Below are positions 23,653 to 33,114 of a DNA stretch of 64,000 nt, in pieces. This stretch comes from Chryseobacterium sp. GTDB taxonomy: Bacteria > Bacteroidota > Bacteroidia > Flavobacteriales > Weeksellaceae. Where the stretch lies: the NCBI GenBank assembly GCA_018260475.1, contig JAGLBA010000005.1:62001-126000 (forward strand). The letters run 5' to 3'. The translations under genes and the position numbers were made by a program. Numbering within the stretch: position 1 is the first letter of the stretch; each line of letters begins with the position of its first letter. The notes under the pieces were generated by a model. The model saw nothing but the letters and a program-made list of their open reading frames with translations, searched no databases and was not told the origin of the DNA.

Positions 23653-25896
23653 ATGAAAGCAAGTTTTTATAATCATTTTTTTATAAATAATGATAAAGTT
23701 GTGGGCTATAATGCAATTTCGGATCATTTTTTAATACTTGAACCTTTGCTGTATGAACTTTTTGAAGCAGGACGTACAGAGGATAGGATCGAAGACTTAA
23801 AGGACATTCATGAGGATTTTTACAACACACTTGTTTCTAAGGGTTTTCTTGTTGAAAATGAACAAAATGAACTTAAGAAGATAATTGAAATTAGTGATAA
23901 AACAGATTTTGACGATAGCACTTATGAAATTACAATTAATCCAACTATGAATTGTAATTTTAAATGTTGGTATTGCTACGAAACACATATAAGAAAATCT
24001 AAAATAGATATTCAAACAATAAAAAATGTAGTTACATTAATTGAGAAAGTTCTTGAAGAAAAAAAAACAAAATTAAAAACGTTTCAATTACAGTGGTTTG
24101 GAGGAGAACCGCTATTATATTTTGATAATACAGTATTACCTCTTCTTGAAGAGATATACCCAAAATTTCACAAAAGCGGGATACAATTTATTTCAGGATT
24201 TACTACAAATGGTTTACTAATTAACCAGAAATTGTTAGATAATTGTAAAAGACTTGGTGTGAGAACTTTCCAGATAACTTTAGATGGACACAGAGAGAGA
24301 CACAATAAAGTTCGATATATATCTAAAACAAGAGGTTCTTATGACGAAATTATTTCAAATATTAAATTATGTTTAAAAAATAGGTTCTATGTTGTTGCAA
24401 GAATTAACATATCAGAGGAAACCATTTCTGATTTAGAAAAAATACTTGATGATTTTCAAGATTTAGACAATATTATGAAAGAGTATCTTAATTTTTCTTT
24501 TCATGAGGTGTGGCAAGAAGAAAAAGATCTTTCTGTTGATATTTCTGACATTGTTGACAAATTTAGAGCTAAAAATTTTAAATCATCTTATCTTGCAGAA
24601 AGTAATGCAACTATATACAATTCATGTTATGCAGACAAACCTAATCATGCTACAATAAATTATAATGGTGATGTTTACAAATGTACGGCAAGAGATTATT
24701 TAAGTGAGAATAAAGAAGGAATTCTTAATTCTACAGGACAAATTGAATGGAATGAAAAATATTATAAAAGAATTGGTGATACAAGGTTTAATAATAAACC
24801 CTGTTTAAGCTGTAAAATACTACCAATCTGTAATGGTGGATGTTCTCAACATAGATTAGAAAATGAAAATCAGGAATATTGTATTCATGATTATGACGAA
24901 GAAAAAAAAATGAGGGTAGTAAGAGATAAATTTGCTTCTAGATTACACTATAGCAACTTTTATTCTACTAATAATCAATTTTTCAAGGCAATAGCAAATA
25001 TTGATTTTGCTAAAATGAAATTTAAAGATCCAATTGTATTTCAACAATCTTTGCAAAATTTTTTCGAAACAGAATTATCCCCGGAAAAAATAATACCATT
25101 TTTGAAAACAAATAGTATGTTTTCTGAAGCAATAACGCTTTTAAGAAAAGGCAATATCGATGATTTTTTGGAGAAAGAAAATATTATTTTTGAAATGTTT
25201 GGCAAATTAAACTTGACAAAAGATGAAAAAAATGTATTCAATCTTTACTACTTGCCTGCTAAAGCATATTATTACTATAAGATTAAAGATTTTGATAGCG
25301 CAAAAACATATACGCATAATTCAATTTTGAGTGATGATATTTTCATTGAAAAACATCCATTTTTATATGGTCATAAGATTCAACAAATACATAACTTAAT
25401 AAGAATAAACTTCAGAATTGGTTTATATGAAGAAGCGTGTAAATTAAATAATGTGCTTCTGAAACATTTAATGAATGGTGATAAGTTTAAATATGAAATT
25501 GGAATGTGGAAAGAAAACTACAATGTTTCCCAAGACATTGAAATGGTTGGTATGATACATCAAATATTTGCTGAAACAATAAATACAATTGTTGAAATAT
25601 CTTCTTCAAAGTATGATGAAAAATTACTATTTGAAATTGCTTTTTCAAACATTATCCAAAATGAAAAAACAATACCAGAATTATTACCATTATTTTCATT
25701 TTTACTGTTTAAGAACAAAATTTTTAGTAATATACTCATTGATGAATATGTTTTGCAAAAGTGGTTGAATACAGCGATAGAATCAGACTATGCATATGAG
25801 TATAAATCACTAATTTATAGTCTTTATACATCTTTAGGAATAAATAGTTATGAAGATAATAAACTCCATTTTAGACAGCTATATTCTAAAAATTGA
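23653..25896 (+). CDS. Radical SAM/SPASM peptide maturase with helical C-terminal extension
   Basis: 747 residues. The [4Fe-4S]-AdoMet cluster motif is C101, C105 and C108 (CNFKCWYC), followed by WFGGEPLL and the radical SAM barrel. A SPASM domain for auxiliary clusters follows (about 330-410): Cys in NSCYAD and YKCTARD, then C384, C387, C393, C397 (CLSCKILPICNGGC) and a later Cys. The first 80 residues may form the precursor-binding part. Residues about 430-747 are extra: helical repeats with TPR-like spacing (KDFDSAKTYTHNSIL), not found in ordinary SPASM maturases. Such enzymes make C-C, C-S or C-N crosslinks or epimerise residues. The adjacent GG precursor is the expected substrate. Confidence 0.85.
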   Translation: MKASFYNHFFINNDKVVGYNAISDHFLILEPLLYELFEAGRTEDRIEDLKDIHEDFYNTLVSKGFLVENEQNELKKIIEISDKTDFDDSTYEITINPTMNCNFKCWYCYETHIRKSKIDIQTIKNVVTLIEKVLEEKKTKLKTFQLQWFGGEPLLYFDNTVLPLLEEIYPKFHKSGIQFISGFTTNGLLINQKLLDNCKRLGVRTFQITLDGHRERHNKVRYISKTRGSYDEIISNIKLCLKNRFYVVARINISEETISDLEKILDDFQDLDNIMKEYLNFSFHEVWQEEKDLSVDISDIVDKFRAKNFKSSYLAESNATIYNSCYADKPNHATINYNGDVYKCTARDYLSENKEGILNSTGQIEWNEKYYKRIGDTRFNNKPCLSCKILPICNGGCSQHRLENENQEYCIHDYDEEKKMRVVRDKFASRLHYSNFYSTNNQFFKAIANIDFAKMKFKDPIVFQQSLQNFFETELSPEKIIPFLKTNSMFSEAITLLRKGNIDDFLEKENIIFEMFGKLNLTKDEKNVFNLYYLPAKAYYYYKIKDFDSAKTYTHNSILSDDIFIEKHPFLYGHKIQQIHNLIRINFRIGLYEEACKLNNVLLKHLMNGDKFKYEIGMWKENYNVSQDIEMVGMIHQIFAETINTIVEISSSKYDEKLLFEIAFSNIIQNEKTIPELLPLFSFLLFKNKIFSNILIDEYVLQKWLNTAIESDYAYEYKSLIYSLYTSLGINSYEDNKLHFRQLYSKN

Positions 25897-25898
25897 GA

Positions 25899-28103
25899 AT
25901 GATACGTTTTTTTGCTCAATATGACCAAATGGATTGTGGGCCAGCTTGCCTAGCTATGGTTGCTTCGTACCATGGCAAATATTTCGGTCTTCAGTTTCTG
26001 CGAGAAAAAAGTTTTATTACAAAGGAGGGAGTTTCACTTTTGGGGATTAGTGAAGCCGCAGAGAAAATTGGCTTTAATCATATATCAGCCAAATTAAATG
26101 TTGCAGATTTCAATAAGGGACTTTTACCATGCATTCTGCATTGGAACCAAAATCATTTCGTAGTTCTCTATAAAATTTCAAAAAATATTTTTACCGGGAA
26201 ACCTGTTTACAAAATTGCCGATCCCGGACATGGTTTCATTTCACTAAGTGAAGAGAAATTTAAAAAGTCCTGGCTGTCTGACGGAGAAAAGGGTGTCGCA
26301 CTATTTTTGGAACCCACAGAAGAATTTTATAAACAGGAACCGTCATACGAGGAAAAGTTCTCAATAAAATATTTGTTAAAATACCTTAAGCCCCATCAAA
26401 AGCAGATGGGCTGGATGATGTTATTGCTGACCTTGGGCACTTTGGCCACATTAGTTTTTCCTATTCTTACCCAAAAATTAATAGATGATGGTGTAAGTAA
26501 GAAAAACCTCTCGGTCATTACGATCATTTTATTGGCGCAACTGGCTTTTTTCTTTGGAAATATTGTAATCAACATTTTCCGCAACTGGATTATGCTGGTT
26601 GTAGGTACAAAGATCAATATCCAGATTATTTCTGATTTCCTGAAAAAACTATTAAAACTTCCCATTCGTTTTTTTGATACCAAATTGATGGGAGACTTCA
26701 ACCAGAGAATTCAGGATCACGAGCGAATAGAAAGTTTCCTTACTTCTCAAAGCCTTCTAACATTGTTTTCTGTCATTACCTTCACGGCTTTCTTTGTCGT
26801 TCTGTGGCATTATGATTTTAGAATTTTAGCAGTTTATATTGTTCTCACCGTTATTTCGGTAGTATGGTCGCTATTCTGGATGAGGAAAAGGAAGATTCTG
26901 GATTACTTCAGATTTCAGCAACGCAGCGAAAATCAGGAGTCTATCTATGAAATTATCAACGGGGTTTCTGAAATGAAGCTCAACCAGTTTGAAGATTTCA
27001 AACGAAAGGAATGGGAACAAATTCAGCAGAAATTATTTAAAATCAATATCAGGATTCTCAAACTAGACCAAATTCAACTATCAGGTTTTGAATTTATCAA
27101 CCAGTTAAAAAATATTCTCGTTACTTTCCTCGCCGCAACTTTTGTGGTAAAAGGCAATATGACTCTTGGGGCGTTATTGAGCGTGTCCTACATCATTGGC
27201 CAGATGAATTCGCCGGTGAGCCAGTTGATTAATTTTTTCCGTTCTCTTCAAGATGCAAAACTCAGTTTGTCGAGATTAAACGAAGTTCAGAACCATCCGG
27301 AAGAAGAGCAAAAAAACCATGTACCACTTTTAAGCAAAAAATATACAGAACAAAACGGAATTGAAAAAGGCATTTATTTTAAGGATGTCTCCTTTCAGTA
27401 TGAAGGTCCGCAATCACCGTATGTTTTAAAGGATATTAATTTATTTATCCCGGAAGGGAAAATTACTGCTATTGTTGGCGCAAGTGGAAGCGGCAAAACT
27501 ACCTTGATGAAAATGCTGTTGAAATTTTATGAACCGGTAAAAGGTGCAATTAAATTCAACCATCTCGATATTAACGAAATATCGCCATCGGATCTGCGAA
27601 AAAATTGCGGGGTTGTAATGCAGGACGGTTTTATTTTTTCAGATACTATAGAGAGAAATATCGCCACAAGTGATGAACAGATTGATTATGATAGGTTAAA
27701 TCATGCTTTAGTTGTTGCCAACATAAAATCTTTTGTGGATGAACTGCCCTTGGGATTAAATACAAAAATCGGAGCTTCAGGAAACGGCATTTCTGGCGGT
27801 CAAAAACAAAGAATCCTAATTGCAAGAGCCGTTTATAGAAACCCTCATTTTATTTTTTTCGACGAGGCAACTTCTGCTTTGGATGCCGAAAATGAAAAAA
27901 TCATTCACGACAATCTGCAATCGTTCTTTAAAGGAAAGACCGTTATTATAGTCGCCCATAGGCTTTCTACAGTTAGAAATGCAGACCTGATAATTGTTTT
28001 GAAAAAAGGCGAAATTGTGGAGCAAGGAAGCCATTCGGAGTTAGTCAGCAAAAGAACCGATTATTTTAACCTTGTGAAAAATCAACTAGAGTTGGGAGCG
28101 TAA
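25899..28103 (+). CDS. Peptidase-containing ABC exporter (C39 type)
   Basis: 734 residues, starting 2 bp after the maturase stop. The N-terminal C39 peptidase domain has catalytic Cys13 in QMDCGPACL, a His in NQNHFVVLY and an Asp in IADPGHG. Six membrane helices follow (about 165-440), then the nucleotide-binding domain: Walker A GASGSGKTT (about 528), signature ISGGQKQR (about 631) and Walker B FIFFDEATSALD (about 655). It would cut the precursor after its Gly-Gly and export the core through the inner membrane. The partner precursor at 23413 has the required GG; the second precursor at 33115 does not. Confidence 0.92.
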   Translation: MIRFFAQYDQMDCGPACLAMVASYHGKYFGLQFLREKSFITKEGVSLLGISEAAEKIGFNHISAKLNVADFNKGLLPCILHWNQNHFVVLYKISKNIFTGKPVYKIADPGHGFISLSEEKFKKSWLSDGEKGVALFLEPTEEFYKQEPSYEEKFSIKYLLKYLKPHQKQMGWMMLLLTLGTLATLVFPILTQKLIDDGVSKKNLSVITIILLAQLAFFFGNIVINIFRNWIMLVVGTKINIQIISDFLKKLLKLPIRFFDTKLMGDFNQRIQDHERIESFLTSQSLLTLFSVITFTAFFVVLWHYDFRILAVYIVLTVISVVWSLFWMRKRKILDYFRFQQRSENQESIYEIINGVSEMKLNQFEDFKRKEWEQIQQKLFKINIRILKLDQIQLSGFEFINQLKNILVTFLAATFVVKGNMTLGALLSVSYIIGQMNSPVSQLINFFRSLQDAKLSLSRLNEVQNHPEEEQKNHVPLLSKKYTEQNGIEKGIYFKDVSFQYEGPQSPYVLKDINLFIPEGKITAIVGASGSGKTTLMKMLLKFYEPVKGAIKFNHLDINEISPSDLRKNCGVVMQDGFIFSDTIERNIATSDEQIDYDRLNHALVVANIKSFVDELPLGLNTKIGASGNGISGGQKQRILIARAVYRNPHFIFFDEATSALDAENEKIIHDNLQSFFKGKTVIIVAHRLSTVRNADLIIVLKKGEIVEQGSHSELVSKRTDYFNLVKNQLELGA

Positions 28104-28116
28104 TACAACAACAAAA

Positions 28117-31107
28117 ATGAAATCTTCATATCATCATTATAATGGATATGTCATAAGAAAGCCTGCTTTTTCTTATGACATTCTTTTTTCGACCGATAAC
28201 ACAACTAAAGACCTTGATGAACTTGTAGTTGAACTGATTGATGACCAGTCTTTCCTAAATGCGATATTTTGGAGTTCACCAGACCTATATCGAGCTATAT
28301 ATGAATTTAAAGATGGGTTGATTACTGAAGATCGAGCAATAAAAATACTTACCAGTTTAAAGAAATATATCATCAGAGGTTGCACACGCAGCACACCTTA
28401 CGGAGCATTGTCAGGCTGTGCATTTGTTCAGTTCAACGAAAACAGAGTTTTTGGAAATAATCATAAAGCCAGAATTGACATGGGTCTTCTGGAAAAAATC
28501 AAATTTGCGATAGAAAATGATACGCGTATTAAATATCACTTGAAATACTCATTAAATAATACTTTGTATGAAAGGGGCGATTATATAAAATTTTTAGAGC
28601 AGCAATGGAATGGAAACAAAAAAGAATTTAAGCTTTCTGCAATTGAGAATACAGATTATATAAAAGAAATTTGTAGAACGCTTAAGCATAAATCCCTCCC
28701 AATAAACAAATTAAAAGATATATTACGCAATGAATTTGATGATGAAGAAATTCAGGATTTTATTGAGGCTTTGATAGAATCTGGTTTACTAATAAGTGAA
28801 TTAGAAATAATTTTTACATCCTCTGACTACTTAGGAGATGTATTAAATACTTTAAAAAGACTAGCAAAAGAAGGGGTGCAACAAATTGGAATTTATATTT
28901 CAATTTTTGAAAAAATTCAATATTGTATTGATTTTATAAATAGCACTTCAAATGGTCTGCCTCTGGAAGAAATTAATATAATTCAGCAACTTCTCAGTGA
29001 AATTAATATCGCGACTAACCAAATTTTTCAAATAGATTTACGGGTTGCAAGTAATATGGCGCAAAAACTTGATCAGGCCGTTGTTAAAGATTTGTCTGAA
29101 GCTATCGATTTTCTTCGAAAAATTGATTCTGCAAATTTAGCCGCAGATAAAGATTTGCAAGAGTTCAAAGAATTCTATAGGATGCGTTTCGAATCCCAAG
29201 AAATTCCACTGACTGAAGCTTTAGATAATTCTTGTGGGATAGGTTTTCCTGTGGGAAATAGTATTGGAAGCGATTATGAAAGCCAAATATTTGATATTGA
29301 TAATTTAAATAAAAAAAACGGTGAGTTATTTCAGATAGGATGGTTGTGGGACAAAGTCGAATCTGCTAGTGCAGATTACACGGCAATTGAGCTAACATCT
29401 GAAGACATACAAGATAAAGGTAATCATTTGACAAATCTGTCGCATAACTTCTCTGTGGTGGGAAGTTATTCTCAGAATAAAAATTTTTTCCTACAAAGTG
29501 TTACAAATGGAAGTGCCCTATCATTATTAGGAAGGTTTGCATATTTAGATGCCGGAATAGGAGAACTATGCCGGGATATTGCAAAGGATGATATTGAACA
29601 TGAGGCCGGTTCTATTTTAGCCGAAATCCTGTTTTTACCCGAAGGCAGAATGGGCAATATTTGCAGACATCCCTCTTTTTATGAATATGAGATACCCATA
29701 ATTACAGAAAGCGCATTACCTCCCAAAAATCAAATCCATGTAAATGATTTGCTGGTTTCTGTTGTAAATAATGAAATAATTCTAAGGTCTAAAACCTTAA
29801 ATAAGAGGATTATTCCGCGGCTATCAAACGCACATAACTTTAGTAATAGTGCGGTAGCATTGTATAGATTTTTAACTTCTTTGCAGTATCAGAACTTTCC
29901 TACCCTTGGTCTAAGATTTAATTATGCGAAAAATAAAAAGCGATTTTTTCCTCGTATCGTTTATAAGAATATAATATTGCACCGGGCAACCTGGATATTG
30001 ACAGAAAGCGATATAAAAACCATCCTAAAAGCTGTTAGCCCGCAAGCGGAGTTAGTTTCTTTTCTAAAAACTCGACAGGTTAGTCGTTTTGTTGTATTAG
30101 TCGAACATGACAATGAGTTATTTTTGGATTTGGAAAATAACAGTTTCCAAAACCTTCTTATTAAAGAGTTAAAAGCATCTTCCTCATATCTTCAATTGAC
30201 CGAATGGATATATGATGTCGGGCTTGAAACTGATATAAGTCAATTTATTATACCACTTAAAAACAATTCTTCTCAGCCCCTTCAAAATTCTCTACCATTA
30301 CCACAATATAATTCAGTAAGGCGAGGTTTTCCTCCTGGTAGCGAGTGGCTATATCTTAAAATTTATTGTAGTGCCTTCATTTCGGATGATGTGCTAGTTA
30401 CGCTTTCGGGTGCATTATGTAGCCTAAAAGACAAATCAATTCTTTCAAAATATTTTTTCATAAGATATACCGATCCTCATTGTCATTTGAGAGTAAGAAT
30501 GAAATTTTTAAATACTCAGGATTTATCAGAAACATTGCAATTTATCTATCAGCCATTGAGTTTATTTGAAGAAGAAGGAACCATCTGGAAAATCTCTATA
30601 GATACATATGAACGAGAAATCGAAAGGTATGGTATGATTTACATGGTGGATTCAGAGCGGCTATTTTACTATGACAGTGAGTTAATTTTAGGTTTGTTAA
30701 GTGATGAAAATTTTCGTGAGAACGAAATAAATCGGGTTATCTTAGCCGTTCTTAATATTGATAATTATCTTTCGGTTTTTAATTTAACTCTAAAGGAGAA
30801 AATTTCATTCTGTAAAAAAATGGAGTTTGTGTTTGAAAAAGAATTTGATGGGCAAAATAAGAAATATCTTTACAAAAAATATCGAGATTTTGGTTCCAAT
30901 TTATACTCATCCTATAACGAAAATTATATGAATGAAATTTTCCAAATCAGAACAAGTAAAATATCAATGCTAAATCTGCCTAAAGAAAGTCTTGCTGATT
31001 ATATTCACATGAGCATAAACAGATGGTTTCCAAGCCAACAACGATTTTATGAATATTTGTGCTATATTTTTGCCACAAAACTTTATAACCGGTTATTAAA
31101 CGAGTAG
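28117..31107 (+). CDS. LanB-type lantibiotic dehydratase (full length)
   Basis: 996 residues. The N-terminal glutamylation domain (about 1-650) shows the hallmark TRSTPYGALSGC at about 91-102. The C-terminal elimination domain of the SpaB-C / thiopeptide type (about 740-996) has SEWLYLKIYC and FFIRYTDPHCHLRVR. In the family the first domain uses glutamyl-tRNA to activate Ser/Thr of the precursor and the second eliminates glutamate, giving dehydroalanine or dehydrobutyrine. Many Bacteroidota split these into two genes; here they are fused. No LanC cyclase gene is seen nearby. The substrate may be the Ser/Thr-rich peptide at 33115, the GG peptide, or both. Confidence 0.88.
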   Translation: MKSSYHHYNGYVIRKPAFSYDILFSTDNTTKDLDELVVELIDDQSFLNAIFWSSPDLYRAIYEFKDGLITEDRAIKILTSLKKYIIRGCTRSTPYGALSGCAFVQFNENRVFGNNHKARIDMGLLEKIKFAIENDTRIKYHLKYSLNNTLYERGDYIKFLEQQWNGNKKEFKLSAIENTDYIKEICRTLKHKSLPINKLKDILRNEFDDEEIQDFIEALIESGLLISELEIIFTSSDYLGDVLNTLKRLAKEGVQQIGIYISIFEKIQYCIDFINSTSNGLPLEEINIIQQLLSEINIATNQIFQIDLRVASNMAQKLDQAVVKDLSEAIDFLRKIDSANLAADKDLQEFKEFYRMRFESQEIPLTEALDNSCGIGFPVGNSIGSDYESQIFDIDNLNKKNGELFQIGWLWDKVESASADYTAIELTSEDIQDKGNHLTNLSHNFSVVGSYSQNKNFFLQSVTNGSALSLLGRFAYLDAGIGELCRDIAKDDIEHEAGSILAEILFLPEGRMGNICRHPSFYEYEIPIITESALPPKNQIHVNDLLVSVVNNEIILRSKTLNKRIIPRLSNAHNFSNSAVALYRFLTSLQYQNFPTLGLRFNYAKNKKRFFPRIVYKNIILHRATWILTESDIKTILKAVSPQAELVSFLKTRQVSRFVVLVEHDNELFLDLENNSFQNLLIKELKASSSYLQLTEWIYDVGLETDISQFIIPLKNNSSQPLQNSLPLPQYNSVRRGFPPGSEWLYLKIYCSAFISDDVLVTLSGALCSLKDKSILSKYFFIRYTDPHCHLRVRMKFLNTQDLSETLQFIYQPLSLFEEEGTIWKISIDTYEREIERYGMIYMVDSERLFYYDSELILGLLSDENFRENEINRVILAVLNIDNYLSVFNLTLKEKISFCKKMEFVFEKEFDGQNKKYLYKKYRDFGSNLYSSYNENYMNEIFQIRTSKISMLNLPKESLADYIHMSINRWFPSQQRFYEYLCYIFATKLYNRLLNE

Positions 31108-31108
31108 T

Positions 31109-32302
31109 ATGTATAACAGTTTGAAAAATAATAAAACGATAGCGATTTTTAATAAGATTTCAATTTTAGATTTTGATAAGTTTTACAATTATAAAATTCG
31201 CTTACTTTTACATCTGGGAATGTGGTTTAGTTTCTCCGTTCTTTTGTTTTTAAATTATTTTTTGGAATTCGACCTTTCAGTGTATTCAGGATTAATATTG
31301 ACTGCAAGGGCAATGATAAGTAATATAGCGGTTTTTTATTTATTCTTTTACTTATTGCCAAATTTTATAGTTATTGATGGCGTATTTGCCAATGTACTGT
31401 GGATTCTGTTTAGCTTTATTATTCTTGTGATTATTTGGCTGCTGATTAATTATCTGCAATTACGAATACTTCATAAATTGGGAGTTGAAATATCAGAGCC
31501 ACCATTTAAAGGCCTTATTGCAAAAAATGCAAAACAAGATGTCTCTGCGGCTATTTCATTAACAAATATACTGGGCAACGCAAGTTTGGTTTTATTTTCT
31601 ATCATGCCTTCTTTTTTTAGTAAAGCGATTTTCGATATTACAAGATTATATTCGAATACTTTAAAAATTGAAAAGCATAAAAGGACACTAGAAATCCAAA
31701 ATATAAATATCGAAAAAAATTTTCTAAAGTCACAACTTAATCCACATTTCTTATTTAATACACTGAATAACCTTTATGGATTGACCAAGCAAAAAGATGA
31801 GAAAGCTTCTGAAATTGTTTTAAGCTTATCGGATATAATGTCTTACACATTATATTATTCTGAAAGTGAAAAAGTGCCTTTAAAAAAAGAGTTGGAGTTC
31901 ATAGAAAATTATTATTCCATTGAGAAAATGCGCCATATAGACGATAAAAATATCAGCCTTTCTATTGAAGAAATTGGCAATACCGAAAGTATATTTATTG
32001 CGCCGTTATTAACTTTCAGCCTTATTGAAAATGCTTTTAAATATGGTCTTAAATCTAGAACTAATCCGTTTCTGCATATTTCGATAGTAGTTTCTGAAGA
32101 TAAATTTATTTTTAACTTGAAAAATGATAAAAGTAACCTTCCTGTAAATTCATCTCTGACGAAGGCAAACTCAAAATATGGTGGAATTGGAATAACGAAC
32201 TTACAAAGACGGTTAAAACTTTTATATCCCGATAAGCACATTTTAAAAATTAAAAACGAGATTGATAGATATAGTGTTGAAATGCAAATAAATTTAAGAT
32301 AA
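31109..32302 (+). CDS. LytS/YehU-type sensor histidine kinase
   Basis: 397 residues. Three to four hydrophobic segments (about 30-190) form the membrane sensor without a large external domain. They are followed by the His_kinase domain: QLNPHFLFNTLNNLYG with the phosphorylated His at about 213, then the ATPase region (LIENAFKYGLK and YGGIGITNLQRRL). It overlaps the response regulator gene by one base (TAATG), a sign of a matched pair. The gene is in the RiPP operon, so it may sense the mature peptide or an envelope signal; that is inference. Confidence 0.88.
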   Translation: MYNSLKNNKTIAIFNKISILDFDKFYNYKIRLLLHLGMWFSFSVLLFLNYFLEFDLSVYSGLILTARAMISNIAVFYLFFYLLPNFIVIDGVFANVLWILFSFIILVIIWLLINYLQLRILHKLGVEISEPPFKGLIAKNAKQDVSAAISLTNILGNASLVLFSIMPSFFSKAIFDITRLYSNTLKIEKHKRTLEIQNINIEKNFLKSQLNPHFLFNTLNNLYGLTKQKDEKASEIVLSLSDIMSYTLYYSESEKVPLKKELEFIENYYSIEKMRHIDDKNISLSIEEIGNTESIFIAPLLTFSLIENAFKYGLKSRTNPFLHISIVVSEDKFIFNLKNDKSNLPVNSSLTKANSKYGGIGITNLQRRLKLLYPDKHILKIKNEIDRYSVEMQINLR

Positions 32303-33009
32303 TGAATAAAGTGCTAAGATGTATTGTTATTGATGACGAACCTCTGGGTAGGAAAATAATTGAAGACTTGATTCATCAAGTCCCTGATCTAGAACTTACA
32401 AACTCTTTCTCGGATCCGCTAGAGGCATTTGCCTATCTTCAAAAAAACAATGTTGATATTGTTTTTAGCGACATAGAGATGCCTGATTTAGACGGTGTTT
32501 CGTTATTGCGCTCTTTGTCAAACCCTCCACTTTTTATTTTTATTACGGCTCATAGAGACTTTGCTTTAGATGGATTTGAAACAGGAGCAACAGACTATTT
32601 GATGAAACCTGTTCGTTTTGAAAGATTTATGAAAGCCGTTAACAGGGCAAGAGACAGTTTTAATAATTCTAAAATCTTGTTCGAAACAAAAATTGCAGAT
32701 ATTATTTTTATAAAGGTGGGCGGTAAACTAGTTAAAATTATACTTGATGAAATTTTATACGTTGAAGCACAGAATGATTATTTAAAAATAGTAACAACTA
32801 CAGAAACTTATCAAACCCTCGCAACATTAAAATCTATAGAGGGACTTTTAATACCTCCTGCATTCTTTAGGGTCCAACGTTCCTTTATTGTTCGTTTATC
32901 TGCTATAAAGGTCATAGATGGTAACAAAATTGAGATAATTGGGGGGAAAAGCATTCCTTTGGCTTTAGGCAAAAAAGGTGAATTGTATGAGATTTTAGGA
33001 ATAAAATAA
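32302..33009 (+). CDS. LytTR-family response regulator
   Basis: 235 residues. The receiver domain (1-120) has the acidic pair D11-D12 and phosphoacceptor D57 (FSDIEMPDLDG), with Lys in LMKPVRF. The LytTR DNA-binding domain (about 135-235) contains ILYVEAQNDYLKIVT and FFRVQRSFIVRL. It is encoded with its kinase. Two arrays of 21-bp-phased direct repeats, one at 21023-21098 and one at 33011-33065 just downstream of this gene, are good candidates for its targets, so it probably controls both the operon and the small precursor gene that follows. Confidence 0.9.
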   Translation: MNKVLRCIVIDDEPLGRKIIEDLIHQVPDLELTNSFSDPLEAFAYLQKNNVDIVFSDIEMPDLDGVSLLRSLSNPPLFIFITAHRDFALDGFETGATDYLMKPVRFERFMKAVNRARDSFNNSKILFETKIADIIFIKVGGKLVKIILDEILYVEAQNDYLKIVTTTETYQTLATLKSIEGLLIPPAFFRVQRSFIVRLSAIKVIDGNKIEIIGGKSIPLALGKKGELYEILGIK

Positions 33010-33010
33010 T

Positions 33011-33065
33011 CGTTTACCGAGCATTTTCATATTTCTGTCGATAGAATCTATCTTTCTACCGACAG
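33011..33065. promoter_or_regulatory. Second array of phased repeats, likely LytTR binding sites
   Basis: Copies related to TTTCTACCGATAA start at 33011 (8 of 13), 33032 (TTTCTGTCGATAG) and 33053 (TTTCTACCGACAG), spaced 21 bp each. A further ATGCCGAGAT-like copy at about 33075 is out of phase. The array aligns with 21023-21098 over about 80 bp with only a short gap. It lies between the regulator gene and the 46-residue precursor; TTTG at 33068-33071 could be a -33 box but the -7 is poor. Confidence 0.65.
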
Positions 33066-33114
33066 TTTTTGTTTATGCCGAGATGTGTGGAGATATTAGT
33101 GAAAATTTTACCAA

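Noticed and set aside
28117..33009. LanC cyclase or immunity ABC transporter (LanFEG) within the RiPP cluster
   Set aside because: Every large frame was accounted for; none shows the LanC zinc motif or a second ABC transporter.
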